This document shows, one piece after another, positions 41,710-51,173 of a stretch of 64,000 nt of DNA. The DNA is taken from positions 1 to 64,000 of the forward strand of contig CAKUON010000009.1 in the NCBI GenBank assembly GCA_934668875.1, given 5' to 3'. Position 1 is the stretch's first letter. Every line of letters starts with the position of its first letter. The stretch is from an uncultured Collinsella sp. GTDB lineage: Bacteria > Actinomycetota > Coriobacteriia > Coriobacteriales > Coriobacteriaceae. Made by a program: the position numbers and the translations under genes. Below the pieces are notes generated by a model. The model was not told the origin of the DNA, did not search any database, and saw only the letters and a list, made by a program, of their open reading frames with translations.

Positions 41710-44001
41710 ATGGCAGAAACCAGCAAAAAGATGCAGATCGTGTTTGCCTCGGCCGAGTGCGCACCGTTTGTGAAGACCGGTGGCCTGGGTGACGTGGCAG
41801 GCTCGCTACCTGCGGCGCTTGTGCGCGCCGGCGCCGAAGTTATCGTGATGGTGCCCAAGTACGCCACCATCAAGGACGAGTACAAGGCGCAGATGGAGCA
41901 CTTTGCCGACTTCTACGTGAGCCTGGGCTGGCGCAACGAGTACTGCGGGCTCGAGAAGCTCGAGCACGACGGCGTCACCTATATGTTTATCGACAACGAG
42001 CGCTACTTTGCGCGCGACTATCCGTACGGCTTCTTTGACGACGGCGAGCGCTTTGCGTTCTTCTCCAAGGCCATCACCGAGAGCCTGCAGCACCTGCCGG
42101 CCGGCTTTGAGTGCGACATCCTGCACTGCAACGACTGGCAGACGGCACTGGCACCAGTGTTTTTGCGCGAGTTCTACCAGGGCCTGCCGCTGTACGACCG
42201 CGTGAAGACCGTGTTCTCGATCCACAACGTGGCGTTCCAGGGCCAGTTTAGCGACACCGTGATGGAGGACATCCTGGGTGTTGCGCATATTCCGGCGGCC
42301 GCCTCGCAGCTGCGTTGCGACGCCTGCAGCATCAACTACATGCTGGGCGCGCTGCGCTATGCCGACGCCATCACCACGGTGAGCCCCACCTATGCCAGCG
42401 AGATCCAGACGCCCGAGTTTGGCGAGGGCCTGGACGGCGTGCTGCGCGAGCGTTCTTACGCGCTGCAGGGCATTTTGAATGGCATCGACGTGGCGGGCTT
42501 TGACCCGGCGACCGACAAGCGCATTGCCGCTAACTACACGGTTGATGACCGTGGGGGCAAGGCCGTCTGCAAGGCCAAGCTGCAGGAAGAGCTGGGGCTC
42601 GAGGTTCGCGACGACCGTCCGCTGATGGTGATGGTCACGCGCCTGACGCGCCAGAAGGGCATGGACCTGGTCATGTACGCGCTCGACCGCATTCTGGCCG
42701 GCGGCGTGCAGGTGGCGGTGTTGGGCACCGGCGACCGCGACTACGAGGACGGACTGCGCTACTTCCAGGACAAGTATCCCGGCACCATGGCCGCGCGCAT
42801 CGAGTTTGATCCGGCGCTGTCGCAGCGTATGTACGCCGCCGCCGACATGTTCCTGATGCCTTCGAAGTTTGAGCCCTGCGGCCTGTCGCAGATCATCGCC
42901 ATGCGCTATGGCACCCTGCCCATCGTGCGCGAGACCGGCGGCCTGAAGGATACCGTTGTGCCGTACAACGAGTTTACCGGTGAGGGAACGGGCTTCTCGT
43001 TTAGCAACTTTAACGGCGATGAGATGGGCGACGCCGTCTTCCGCGCGGCACGTCTGTTCTGGGACAACCGCGACGCCTGGAACCAGCTGGTCACGCAGGC
43101 CATGAGCCAGGACTTTAGCTGGACGCGCTCTGCCGACAAGTATCTGGACCTGTACTTCTTTATGCATCCGGAGATTGAGAGGCCGGCGGCGGTTGTCGAC
43201 GAGCCTGAGGCTGTTGCTGAGCCGGTGGCCGCAGAGGAGCCCAAGGCCGAGGAGAAGCCGGCTGTCGAGGCCGAGGTAAAGCCCGCAGCGAAGCCTGCCG
43301 CCAAGAAGACGACGGCCCGCAAGGCAACGGCTAAGAAGGCTACGGCCACGAAGGCCGCTGCGAGCAAGACCACCGCTGCCAAGACAACTACCGCCAAGGC
43401 AACGACCACGCGCAAGCGCACGACCGCCGCTGCCAAGAAGGTCGCCGAGGCCGAGGTCGCTCCCGAGGTAAAGGCCGAAACCGCCACCGCCGAGGCTAAG
43501 CCTGCGGCAAAGGCTCCGGCCAAGACCGCTGCCAAGAAGACGGCCGCGACCACCAAGAAGGCAACGGCAGCCAAGAAGACCACGGCAACGAAGTCGACGA
43601 CCACGAAGGCTACTACGACGAAGGCCGCCGCGAAGACGACCCCGAAGGCAGTCGCAAAGCCGGCCGGCAAAGTCGAGGAGACGCCCTCCGAGTCCAAGGC
43701 CGAGGCAGCTGTCGAGGCAAAGCCGGCTGCCAAGACTACCACGCGCAAGCGCACCACGACGACCAAGAAAACCACGACCAAGGCCGCTGCTCCCAAGGCA
43801 GAGGCTAAGGCCGAGGACAAGCCCGCAGTAAAGGACGAGCCGACAACGAAGGCCGCCGAGGTTAAAACCGCTCCCAAGGCTAAGGCAAAGACCGAGTCAG
43901 CCAAGGAGGCCCCGATCTCCCCCGCCACTCCGGCCGAGGAAAAGGCTCCGACCAAAAAGACCTCCGTCCGCAAGGCAACGGCCACCCGCAAGCGCCGCTA
44001 G
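41710..44001 (+). CDS. glgA: glycogen synthase with very long Lys/Ala/Thr tail
   Basis: This is 763 residues from the ATG at 41710 (GGGAGA 5 nt upstream; ATG 41698 is less likely). Residues 1-485 are an ADP-glucose-type GT5 synthase: ASAECAPFVKTGGLGDVAGS with the KTGGL glucan/ADP-binding loop, and SKFEPCGLSQIIAMRYGTLP near the C-terminus. The last about 270 residues are a low-complexity tail, first Glu/Ala/Pro-rich, then Lys/Ala/Thr-rich with repeated TTRKRTT and KAAAKT pieces. GT5 enzymes are normally about 480 residues. The tail resembles that on GlgB. Confidence 0.93.
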   Translation: MAETSKKMQIVFASAECAPFVKTGGLGDVAGSLPAALVRAGAEVIVMVPKYATIKDEYKAQMEHFADFYVSLGWRNEYCGLEKLEHDGVTYMFIDNERYFARDYPYGFFDDGERFAFFSKAITESLQHLPAGFECDILHCNDWQTALAPVFLREFYQGLPLYDRVKTVFSIHNVAFQGQFSDTVMEDILGVAHIPAAASQLRCDACSINYMLGALRYADAITTVSPTYASEIQTPEFGEGLDGVLRERSYALQGILNGIDVAGFDPATDKRIAANYTVDDRGGKAVCKAKLQEELGLEVRDDRPLMVMVTRLTRQKGMDLVMYALDRILAGGVQVAVLGTGDRDYEDGLRYFQDKYPGTMAARIEFDPALSQRMYAAADMFLMPSKFEPCGLSQIIAMRYGTLPIVRETGGLKDTVVPYNEFTGEGTGFSFSNFNGDEMGDAVFRAARLFWDNRDAWNQLVTQAMSQDFSWTRSADKYLDLYFFMHPEIERPAAVVDEPEAVAEPVAAEEPKAEEKPAVEAEVKPAAKPAAKKTTARKATAKKATATKAAASKTTAAKTTTAKATTTRKRTTAAAKKVAEAEVAPEVKAETATAEAKPAAKAPAKTAAKKTAATTKKATAAKKTTATKSTTTKATTTKAAAKTTPKAVAKPAGKVEETPSESKAEAAVEAKPAAKTTTRKRTTTTKKTTTKAAAPKAEAKAEDKPAVKDEPTTKAAEVKTAPKAKAKTESAKEAPISPATPAEEKAPTKKTSVRKATATRKRR

Positions 44002-44039
44002 CTCAGAGACGATCCAAAACCTCATCAAACCCTAAGCAA

Positions 44040-44062
44040 GGGGCGCTCCAACCGGGCGCCCC
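44040..44062 (+). terminator. terminator after glgA
   Basis: GGGGCGC and its complement enclose a short loop, followed by TTCTCTG. It closes the glg set. Confidence 0.7.
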
Positions 44063-44077
44063 TTCTCTGTAGAAAGT

Positions 44078-44120
44078 GGTAAAACGATTTTCTAGGACAA
44101 CCGTTCGCCGATGGTAAACG
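44078..44120. promoter_or_regulatory. GGTAAAACG half-sites upstream of the GH13-GH77 gene
   Basis: GGTAAAACG at 44078-44086 and GGTAAACG at 44113-44120 match the LacI-like half-sites before glgB. Spacing between them is 35 bp. Confidence 0.45.
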
Positions 44121-44218
44121 GATGTTGTTTATACAGCCTGTGTACAACAGATATACTTACTTCCTGTGCGTAAAGCCCATGGCCAGCAGGCCATGATTCT
44201 ATTGAACTGGACCGTACT

Positions 44219-47200
44219 ATGAGATTGATACACAACAGCCGCCTACCGCAGTTTCGCACTCCGTTTGGCGCTGTGACCACTGGCACTTCCGTTTCGCTCT
44301 CGGTGATCTTGGAGGATGCCGACCCCAACCAGGCAACGCTCACCCTGCGCACTTGGGTCGATGAGATCGGCGAGTCTCGGTATCCCATGACGCACGAAGG
44401 CGACGGCATATTTTCCGTAGAGCTTGAGTGCACCGAGCCCTGTCTTATCTGGTACAGCTTTATCTGCAATATCGAGGGCCAGCCCGAGTTTCGCCTGGGC
44501 GCACCGCAGGGCCGCACCGGCGGCGAGGGCGTAACCTACGACTACGCCGAGGTACCGTCGTTCCAGATCACCGTCTATAAGCACCGCGACAACCGCCCCA
44601 CTTGGTACGAGCGCGGCATGGTCTACCAAATCTTCCCCGATCGCTATGCTCGCGACGAGCACTGGCGCGAGCGTACGCTGGCCGAGATCGAAAAGCCGCG
44701 CAACGGAATCCAACGCCGCATGGTCGAGGACTGGAACGAGCCGCCCGTATACGAGCGTGCCGAGGATGGCTCCATCAAGACCTGGGACTTCTACGGCGGA
44801 TCGCTCAAGGGCATCCAAGAAGACCTGCCTCGCATCGCCGAGCTGGGCTTTACGGCAATCTACCTCAACCCCATCTTTGAAGCCGCGAGCAACCACCGCT
44901 ACGACACGGCCGACTACACCAAGATCGACCCGATCCTGGGCACCGAGCAGGACTTTACCGAGCTGTGTCAGGCGGCCGAGAAGCTGGGCATTTCCATCAT
45001 TCTGGACGGCGTCTTCAACCATACGGGTGACGACTCCATCTATTTCAACCGCTATGGCAACTACCCCGGCGTGGGCGCGTGGCAGAGCGAGGATTCGCCG
45101 TGGCGCGATGCGTTTTATTTCCACGAGGACGGCTCGTACGACTGCTGGTGGGGCGTGGGTAACATGCCCGCCATCAATGAGAGCTCCGAGCTGGTACGCG
45201 AGCGGCTCCTGGGCAAGGACGGTGTGATCCGTAAATGGCTGCGCGCTGGCGCCCATGGCTGGCGCCTTGACGTGGCCGACGAGCTTTCGGACGATTTCCT
45301 GACCGAGATCAAGAAAGCAGTACTTGCCGAAAAGCCCGATGCGTTGTTGCTCGGCGAAGTCTGGGAAGACGCCTCCAACAAGATCAGCTACGGTCATCTG
45401 CGTCGCTATCTACAAGGCTCCGAGCTCGACTCGGCTATGGATTACCCCTTCCGCGACATGGTCATCGGCTTTTTGATGGGCTACAAAAACGCCTACCAAG
45501 CTGCCGAGGATATCGAGACCCTAAGCGAGAACTATCCGCGTGAGGCCCTGTCCTGCGCGCTCAATCTGCTTTCGAGCCACGACCGTCCTCGCATCATCTC
45601 GGTGCTCGGCGGCGGCCCCGACGAGTCGCAGCTGCCCGAGTGTGAGCGCAGCAAATGGCGCCTGGACGAAAATGCGATGGGCCTGGCCAAGAGCCGTTTT
45701 TGGCTCGCGACGCTCATGCAGATGACGTTCCCGGGCGTGCCTTCGATTTACTATGGCGACGAGTACGGCCTTGAGGGCCTGACCGATCCGGGCAATCGCC
45801 GCACGCTGCCTTTGAAGGAAGACCTGCACGACTTCGATACGCTCGCCATCCTTAAAAATGCCTCGGCCGTGCGCCGCGCCCTGCCGTTTATGGTTGACGA
45901 CGAGATCAAGGCCTTCGCGCTCAACGACGAGGTACTCGCCTATACGCGCACCGGTAAAGACGGTGAGGCCGCGACGGTAATCATTAACCGCAGCCTGCGC
46001 AATTCACACCGCGTGACGATTCCGGCGCTCGGCGAATGCGCAAGCGATGTGATTAGCGGTCACGAATGCGAGATTCACAATGGTACCGTCACGCTCGATC
46101 TGTATCCGCTGGGATCGTCGATCATCTATCACCACGCCGAGCAGCGTCTTCAAGAGCCGCTCGATCACGGTGCGGGCGTTGTGTGCCATATCACATCGGT
46201 GCCGACCGACGACGGTAAGCCCGGCACGATTGGCGTACCCACGCGTCGTTTTATCGACCATCTGGCCGCCATGGGCATGCGTTACTGGCAGGTTCTGCCC
46301 GTCAACCCCACGGACTTCTTCCGTTCCCCTTACGCCGGTCCTTCGGCCTTTGCAGGCAATATCGACCTGCTGCCCGAAAGCCACGAGGAGCTGGCCGCCG
46401 ACTTTGAAACCTGGAAGGCCCGCGGCGGCGAAGATGCCGATCCGCTGTATACCGCGTTTAAACATCGCAATGCCGATTGGCTCGAGAAGTACTGCGTCTA
46501 CATGGCCGTTAAGAAGTTCTTTGAGGGCGAGTCGCGCCACGATTGGCCGGCGGATGTCGCGCGCTACAACGAGCATCTGATCGACGACAAGCGTTTCCAC
46601 GACGAGTCAGAGCTGCAGGCGTACATGCAGTACCGCTTTGACCTGGCCTGGTGCGAGCTCATGAACTACGCGCACAAGAAGGGCATCGAGGTCATCGGCG
46701 ATATTCCCATGTACGTGTCCGACGATTCGGCCGACGCGTGGAGCGAACCCGAAAACTTCTGGCTGTCCGATACCGGTAAGGCAATCGAGATCTCCGGTGC
46801 GCCGCCCGACAACTTTGCGCCCGAGGGCCAGGTGTGGGGCAACCCGACGTTCCGCTGGGACCACATGAAGCAGAACGGCTATAGCTGGTGGATGGATCGC
46901 CTACGTCGTGCGTTCTCGCTCTACGACCGCGTGCGCCTGGACCACTTCCTGGGCTTCCACAGCTACTTTAGCATTCCCGCGGGCAAGGCTTGCGCCGAAG
47001 GTCGTTGGCTGGCGGGCCCGGGCAAGGACCTGTTCCAGACCGCCTACGACGAACTGGGTCCGCTCAACTTTATCGCTGAGGACTTGGGCTACCTGACGCC
47101 CGGCGTTCGCGCCATGGCTTCGACCTGCGGCTTCCCCGGTATGGACGTGCTGGAGTTTAGCGATTACGACGTCCGTTGCGGCGTGCACCCCACACCAGGC

Positions 47201-47515
47201 AAGATTCTGTACACCTCGACGCACGACACGTCGACGCTCGCCGGTTGGTGCACACGCTCCTTTGCGGGCGGCGACGAGCCGAGCGGTGTTGAGGAGGCGG
47301 CCAAGCTGATGGGTGACGCGCTGGCAAGCGACGCTCCCCTGGTGATGATGCCGCTGCAGGATGTCCTGGGACTGGGCGACGACGCGCGCATGAACGTACC
47401 GGGCGTGGCCACGGGAAACTGGACCTGGCAGGCTGACGAAGCCGACGTTGCGGCCGCCGAGAGCAAAACTGCACAGCTCCTGCGCAACACCCATAGATTC
47501 TGGGGCGAAGCGTGA
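44219..47515 (+). CDS. GH13 alpha-glucosidase/amylase fused to GH77 4-alpha-glucanotransferase
   Basis: This 1098-residue protein joins two maltodextrin enzymes. Residues about 1-125 form a beta N-domain, about 130-560 a GH13 barrel of the neopullulanase/maltogenic type (Asp351 in GWRLDVADE, Glu380 in LLGEVWED, Asp455 in SSHDRP), and about 640-1098 a MalQ-type GH77 barrel (Asp908 in VRLDHFLGFHSYFSIP, Glu954 in AEDLGY, and YTSTHDTSTLAGW). The ATG at 44219 has no strong ribosome site. There is no signal peptide, so it is cytoplasmic. The fusion would hydrolyse and rearrange maltodextrins in one polypeptide. Confidence 0.93.
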   Translation: MRLIHNSRLPQFRTPFGAVTTGTSVSLSVILEDADPNQATLTLRTWVDEIGESRYPMTHEGDGIFSVELECTEPCLIWYSFICNIEGQPEFRLGAPQGRTGGEGVTYDYAEVPSFQITVYKHRDNRPTWYERGMVYQIFPDRYARDEHWRERTLAEIEKPRNGIQRRMVEDWNEPPVYERAEDGSIKTWDFYGGSLKGIQEDLPRIAELGFTAIYLNPIFEAASNHRYDTADYTKIDPILGTEQDFTELCQAAEKLGISIILDGVFNHTGDDSIYFNRYGNYPGVGAWQSEDSPWRDAFYFHEDGSYDCWWGVGNMPAINESSELVRERLLGKDGVIRKWLRAGAHGWRLDVADELSDDFLTEIKKAVLAEKPDALLLGEVWEDASNKISYGHLRRYLQGSELDSAMDYPFRDMVIGFLMGYKNAYQAAEDIETLSENYPREALSCALNLLSSHDRPRIISVLGGGPDESQLPECERSKWRLDENAMGLAKSRFWLATLMQMTFPGVPSIYYGDEYGLEGLTDPGNRRTLPLKEDLHDFDTLAILKNASAVRRALPFMVDDEIKAFALNDEVLAYTRTGKDGEAATVIINRSLRNSHRVTIPALGECASDVISGHECEIHNGTVTLDLYPLGSSIIYHHAEQRLQEPLDHGAGVVCHITSVPTDDGKPGTIGVPTRRFIDHLAAMGMRYWQVLPVNPTDFFRSPYAGPSAFAGNIDLLPESHEELAADFETWKARGGEDADPLYTAFKHRNADWLEKYCVYMAVKKFFEGESRHDWPADVARYNEHLIDDKRFHDESELQAYMQYRFDLAWCELMNYAHKKGIEVIGDIPMYVSDDSADAWSEPENFWLSDTGKAIEISGAPPDNFAPEGQVWGNPTFRWDHMKQNGYSWWMDRLRRAFSLYDRVRLDHFLGFHSYFSIPAGKACAEGRWLAGPGKDLFQTAYDELGPLNFIAEDLGYLTPGVRAMASTCGFPGMDVLEFSDYDVRCGVHPTPGKILYTSTHDTSTLAGWCTRSFAGGDEPSGVEEAAKLMGDALASDAPLVMMPLQDVLGLGDDARMNVPGVATGNWTWQADEADVAAAESKTAQLLRNTHRFWGEA

Positions 47516-47559
47516 TAAAACCCCCGATATAGGGTACAGTTATAAGCGTTTGAATTTTT

Positions 47560-47581
47560 GCGGGCAGAGCGATCTGCCCGC
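47560..47581 (+). terminator. hairpin after the GH13-GH77 gene
   Basis: GCGGGCAGA / TCTGCCCGC with a 4-nt GCGA loop, followed by TTTGT. It ends 22 nt before the next start codon, so it is a terminator or a leader hairpin of the zinc-ribbon gene. Confidence 0.7.
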
Positions 47582-47603
47582 TTTGTGCTGAAAAGGAAGT
47601 ATT

Positions 47604-47840
47604 ATGGCGCGCTACGATTACAAGTGCTCGAGCTGCGGCAACGTGTTTGAGGTTGAGCATCCCATGTCCGAGACCCCCAAGGTCATGTGCCCCAACTGCG
47701 GCGCTCCGGCCGCCAAGACGTTCTCGGCCAGCGGCATCAAGTTTGAGGGCAGCGGCTTCTACAACACCGACCAGCGAAGCGGCGGCTCCAGCACCAGCGC
47801 CACCAGCGGCTGCTGCGCCAACTGCCCGCACAGCCACTAG
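47604..47840 (+). CDS. FmdB-family zinc-ribbon protein
   Basis: This 78-residue protein has the FmdB pattern: YDYKCSSCGNVFEVEHPM then CPNCGAPAAKTFSASGIKF, giving a CxxC-x-CxxC zinc ribbon. The C-terminal tail is Ser/Gly-rich and ends CCANCPHSH, another possible metal site. GAAAAGGAAG precedes the ATG. The cellular role of the family is not established. Confidence 0.9.
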   Translation: MARYDYKCSSCGNVFEVEHPMSETPKVMCPNCGAPAAKTFSASGIKFEGSGFYNTDQRSGGSSTSATSGCCANCPHSH

Positions 47841-47849
47841 AAACCAATC

Positions 47850-47879
47850 AGCCCCGCGACCGACACCGATCGCGGGGCT
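47850..47879. terminator. terminator after the zinc-ribbon gene
   Basis: AGCCCCGCGA / TCGCGGGGCT (10 bp) with a 10-nt loop, then TATTCTTT. Confidence 0.8.
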
Positions 47880-47908
47880 TATTCTTTAGCTAACCAGGTT
47901 TCCTTATG

Positions 47909-47975
47909 AGTTGCGGTGAAATAAGGACTGTTTGGTGGGCTGAAGCCGCTATTCAATCCCTATTTCACCGCAACT
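47909..47975. repeat. inverted repeat between convergent genes
   Basis: Arms of 17-18 bp at 47909-47926 and 47959-47975 (AGTTGCGGTGAAAT and complement) around a 32-nt interior, between the convergent zinc-ribbon and rsmB genes. Confidence 0.8.
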
Positions 47976-47981
47976 TAGTAG

Positions 47982-49382
47982 TTACTTGTGGACCAGGCGG
48001 GCGCAGAAGTGGCCGTCGTAGGAGTCGGCGTTTATCGGCACGCTTTGGAAGAGGCCTCGATCGTTCTGTCGAACGAAGACGAGCTTCTTGGCCTGCTCGA
48101 AATCGGGCAGTTGCAGAATCTGCGCCTCGGAGAGCGGCTCCAAGCTAAAACCGGTGCCCTCGGGAGAGTTCAGGAACGCTTCCACGACCTGCGTGTTCTC
48201 CTCGTCGAAAACCGAGCACGTCGCATAGATGAGCTCGCCGCCGGCAGCCACGCGCGCAGCAGCCTCTTTCAGCATCGTAAGCTGAAGTTTGGGCAGCTCA
48301 ACCGTCACATCTTTTTCGGTCAGACGCCACGGTATCTCAGGATGACGGCGCATGGTACCGGTGCCCGAGCACGGCGCATCGATAAAGACTGTGTCGAACT
48401 TAACCGGCTCGCCAAGCATGGCATCAAACGACGTCAGTACTTCATCAAGCTCGCAAGCATCACCCGAAACCGTACGAACGCCCTGAATACCGGCCTTATG
48501 CAGGCGAGCGAGATTCAGATCGCACTTGCGATCATGCAGATCGAGCGCCGTATGCTGACGCTCATAGCCCGCACGCTTGGCCTGGCACATCATCACATAG
48601 GTCTTGGTGCCACGACCGGCTCCAATCTCAAGGCAGCTACCAGGGCGCGTGGCAGCTGTGGCGATAAGCTGGGCGTTAAGGTCCGAGGCCACGGCAGCAG
48701 CACGCTCAAACACACCCGAAGCAACGGTAACTTGAGCATCGACCGGAGCATGGCAACCCGGGAAGACAGGCGCAACGAGCTGCGAGATAAACGGGTCGGC
48801 CTTGGTCGCAAACGCATTCTCGTGCAGAGCAAGCGGCGCGGGCGCCAGATTGCCGGCAAAGTTGAGCGCGCCCTCGGGCGTATCGAACGAGGCCATGATA
48901 CGAGCGCACAGCCAGCGAGGAAGACCCATCAGGCGCGACAGACGAACCAAGCGTCGCTCAGGCCCATCCACATCGGACGCAGTAGCAAAGTCCTCAACAT
49001 TGTCTGCAACCTTATGCAGTACAGCATTGGCCAAGCCAGCGGCGGACTTAGCACCGCAGCGAACCAGCTCAACTCCCTGACTTACGGCAACGCGGCCCGG
49101 CGTATGCAGGTAGAGCATCTCGAAGGCCGAGATACGAAGCGCCATGCGAACACGCGGCGCAACCTTTTTAGGCTTATCAAGAAACTGATCGAGCAGCTCG
49201 TCCAAAATACCCTGCGTGGCGGCCACGCCCAGCGCCAAGCGGGCGGCAAAAGCGGAATCGCGCTGGTCAATAGCCTTGGCCGATGCGCGAGAGGACAGTA
49301 CGTCGCGCGCATACATGCCGCGACGATCGGCCTCCATCAGCACATCGAGCGCAAGCTTGCGCGCGGGAGACAGCTTGCTCAT
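47982..49382 (-). CDS. rsmB: 16S rRNA m5C967 methyltransferase
   Basis: This is 466 residues from the ATG at 49382, which overlaps the fmt stop (ATGA). The N-terminal NusB-like domain (about 1-150) precedes an RsmB/NOL1-type SAM methyltransferase: LEIGAGRGTKTYVM (SAM site), FDTVFIDAPCSGTGTMRRHPE with Cys of the PCSGTG motif, and YATCSVFDEENTQVVE with the catalytic TCS Cys. It modifies C967 of 16S rRNA (E. coli numbering). Confidence 0.93.
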   Translation of the reverse strand: MSKLSPARKLALDVLMEADRRGMYARDVLSSRASAKAIDQRDSAFAARLALGVAATQGILDELLDQFLDKPKKVAPRVRMALRISAFEMLYLHTPGRVAVSQGVELVRCGAKSAAGLANAVLHKVADNVEDFATASDVDGPERRLVRLSRLMGLPRWLCARIMASFDTPEGALNFAGNLAPAPLALHENAFATKADPFISQLVAPVFPGCHAPVDAQVTVASGVFERAAAVASDLNAQLIATAATRPGSCLEIGAGRGTKTYVMMCQAKRAGYERQHTALDLHDRKCDLNLARLHKAGIQGVRTVSGDACELDEVLTSFDAMLGEPVKFDTVFIDAPCSGTGTMRRHPEIPWRLTEKDVTVELPKLQLTMLKEAAARVAAGGELIYATCSVFDEENTQVVEAFLNSPEGTGFSLEPLSEAQILQLPDFEQAKKLVFVRQNDRGLFQSVPINADSYDGHFCARLVHK

Positions 49383-50299
49383 GACAAAACACCCCACGAA
49401 AGATCGGCACCCTGCAGGCCGGCGGCCCAGGCAGAAGCGGACATGGCACGCTTGCCATCAGGCTTAACCTCGAGCAACTCAACCGAGCCATCGGAAAGTC
49501 CCAGGTAGACATGCTTGCTCTTAACGACAACAGCGCCCTCGCCAAGCGACACGTCGTCAGGCACGGCATCGAGCACGCGCACCGTCTTGCCGGCAATCAC
49601 GCAACGAGCAGGCGCGGTATCGGACGAAGCGAGCACATGACGCACGCAATCGAGCGCCCCCATCTGCGGATCCAGACGCATTTCCTGCTTAGAAATCTTG
49701 GCAGCATGAGTGACGAGCGACTCATCCTGTTCAGTCCAAACGGCAGTGCCATCGGCAAGAGAAGGAAGCGTATCGGCAAGCAGTTTACCGCCAAGCTCAC
49801 CAAGCTCCATGGTCAGCGCCTCAGCATGCTTACCGGCAACCGACGTGGAAGCCTGAGCACAATAGGCACCAGTATCCACGCCATGCCCAATGCGCATGAT
49901 AGAAACGCCAGCAACCTCATCACCAGCAAGAATGGCACGCTGAATAGGAGCAGCCCCACGCCAACGAGGCAGCAGCGAAGCATGTACATTCACAATACCA
50001 AGCGGCGCCATATGCAGCACCTCATCAGGCAAAATGCAACCATAAGCAGCCACACAGAAAATATCCGCCTGCGCAGCCTGAAGCGCCTCAACAACCTCCG
50101 GCGTCATACGATTGGCCTCAACAACCGGCAACCCCAGCTCAAGCGCCTTGGCCTTAACAGGAGAAGGCTCAAGCTTTTTACCACGCCCACGAACAGCATC
50201 AGGACGAGTAACAACAAGCGCAATCTCATTCCCAGCCTCAACAAGCGAACTCAAAGAAGGCACAGCAAAATCAGGCGTACCCATAAACACAATACGCAT
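49379..50299 (-). CDS. fmt: methionyl-tRNA formyltransferase
   Basis: This 306-residue enzyme formylates initiator Met-tRNA. N-terminal RIVFMGTPDFAVPSLSSLVE, the folate site HASLLPRWRGAAPIQRAI with GDEVAGVSIM, and the C-terminal OB-type domain are all present. AGGAGA precedes the ATG by about 6 nt. It lies downstream of def on the same strand; this formyl-cycle pairing is common in bacteria. Confidence 0.96.
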   Translation of the reverse strand: MRIVFMGTPDFAVPSLSSLVEAGNEIALVVTRPDAVRGRGKKLEPSPVKAKALELGLPVVEANRMTPEVVEALQAAQADIFCVAAYGCILPDEVLHMAPLGIVNVHASLLPRWRGAAPIQRAILAGDEVAGVSIMRIGHGVDTGAYCAQASTSVAGKHAEALTMELGELGGKLLADTLPSLADGTAVWTEQDESLVTHAAKISKQEMRLDPQMGALDCVRHVLASSDTAPARCVIAGKTVRVLDAVPDDVSLGEGAVVVKSKHVYLGLSDGSVELLEVKPDGKRAMSASAWAAGLQGADLSWGVLS

Positions 50300-50618
50300 A
50301 AAGGACGTCTCCTCTCAACCAAAGCCGAGACGGCTACAAAGAACAGCGCCAGGACAAGTCGCAATCTCGACGCCAAAACAATTCAACACGTTCAAATATA
50401 CCCAAAAAGAAAGAAAGAGCCGCATAAAAGCAGCCCTCCCAACAAAGCACCTATCAGCGAAGACGCCTATCCCTGACCCGACGGCATCCGGGTGAGACAA
50501 GCAGCATCAACGTAGTCCCCGGGGCGCCCGCCTATATCGTCCCGCGCGCAGTTTCGCAGCGCAGCGAGAATGTTTGAGCACGGGATGATATAGGCGGGCG
50601 CCCCGGGGACGGACAAAC
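50300..50618. other. interval between def and fmt
   Basis: There is no gene in this 319-bp interval. It holds the long inverted repeat at 50515-50610 and a lower-GC, A-rich stretch (50330-50450). Confidence 0.6.
50515..50610. repeat. 30-bp GC-rich inverted repeat
   Basis: Arms at 50515-50544 and 50581-50610 match at 29 of 30 positions and include GTCCCCGGGGCGCCCGCC; the interior is 36 bp. A G:T difference at one position would be a wobble pair in the plus-strand RNA. Confidence 0.85.
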
Positions 50619-51155
50619 CTACTCCGTCTCGCCCGGTCGAGCGCCGCGGGCCAGGGCGTCCTGGTACTCCTTGACGGCCTTGAGCCTCTGCATCGGCTTC
50701 AGTCGCTCGAACATGGTATTGCCGTGCAGGTGATCGATCTCGTGCTGCAGGCACACGCAGAACAGATCGCCCAAGGCCTCGTAGCGAATCAGGTTGGCGT
50801 CCAAGTCGTACGCCTCGACGACGACATGGTCGGGACGCTCGATCTCGCAGCTAATGCCAGGGATGGACAGGCAGCCCTCACTAAACGGCACCAGATGGTC
50901 GCTCTGCTCAACAATGACAGGGTTGATGAGCACGTACGGGTCGTAGTCGTTCTTGTCGCTGTAGTCGCAGTCGATGGTGACGAGCTGAATGAGCTCGCCG
51001 ATCTGCGGGGCAGCCAGGCCGCAGCCGCCGTTCTCGAACATCATCTTCTTCATTTTCTCGGCAAGCGCATCGATCGCCGGGGTAATCTCCTCGATGACGG
51101 CGCACTCCTGACGCAGGCGAGGGTCGGGCGACAGTACGATTCCGTTGGCTTCCAT
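50619..51155 (-). CDS. def: peptide deformylase
   Basis: This is 178 residues from the ATG at 51155 (AAAGG at a normal spacing; the ATG two codons earlier sits directly on the ribosome site). The three metal-enzyme motifs are present: GCGLAAPQIG, EGCLS with the metal Cys, and QHEIDHLHG with the two metal His and catalytic Glu. It removes the N-formyl group from new proteins. Confidence 0.95.
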   Translation of the reverse strand: MEANGIVLSPDPRLRQECAVIEEITPAIDALAEKMKKMMFENGGCGLAAPQIGELIQLVTIDCDYSDKNDYDPYVLINPVIVEQSDHLVPFSEGCLSIPGISCEIERPDHVVVEAYDLDANLIRYEALGDLFCVCLQHEIDHLHGNTMFERLKPMQRLKAVKEYQDALARGARPGETE

Positions 51156-51173
51156 GGCCATCCTTTCGGTTTG

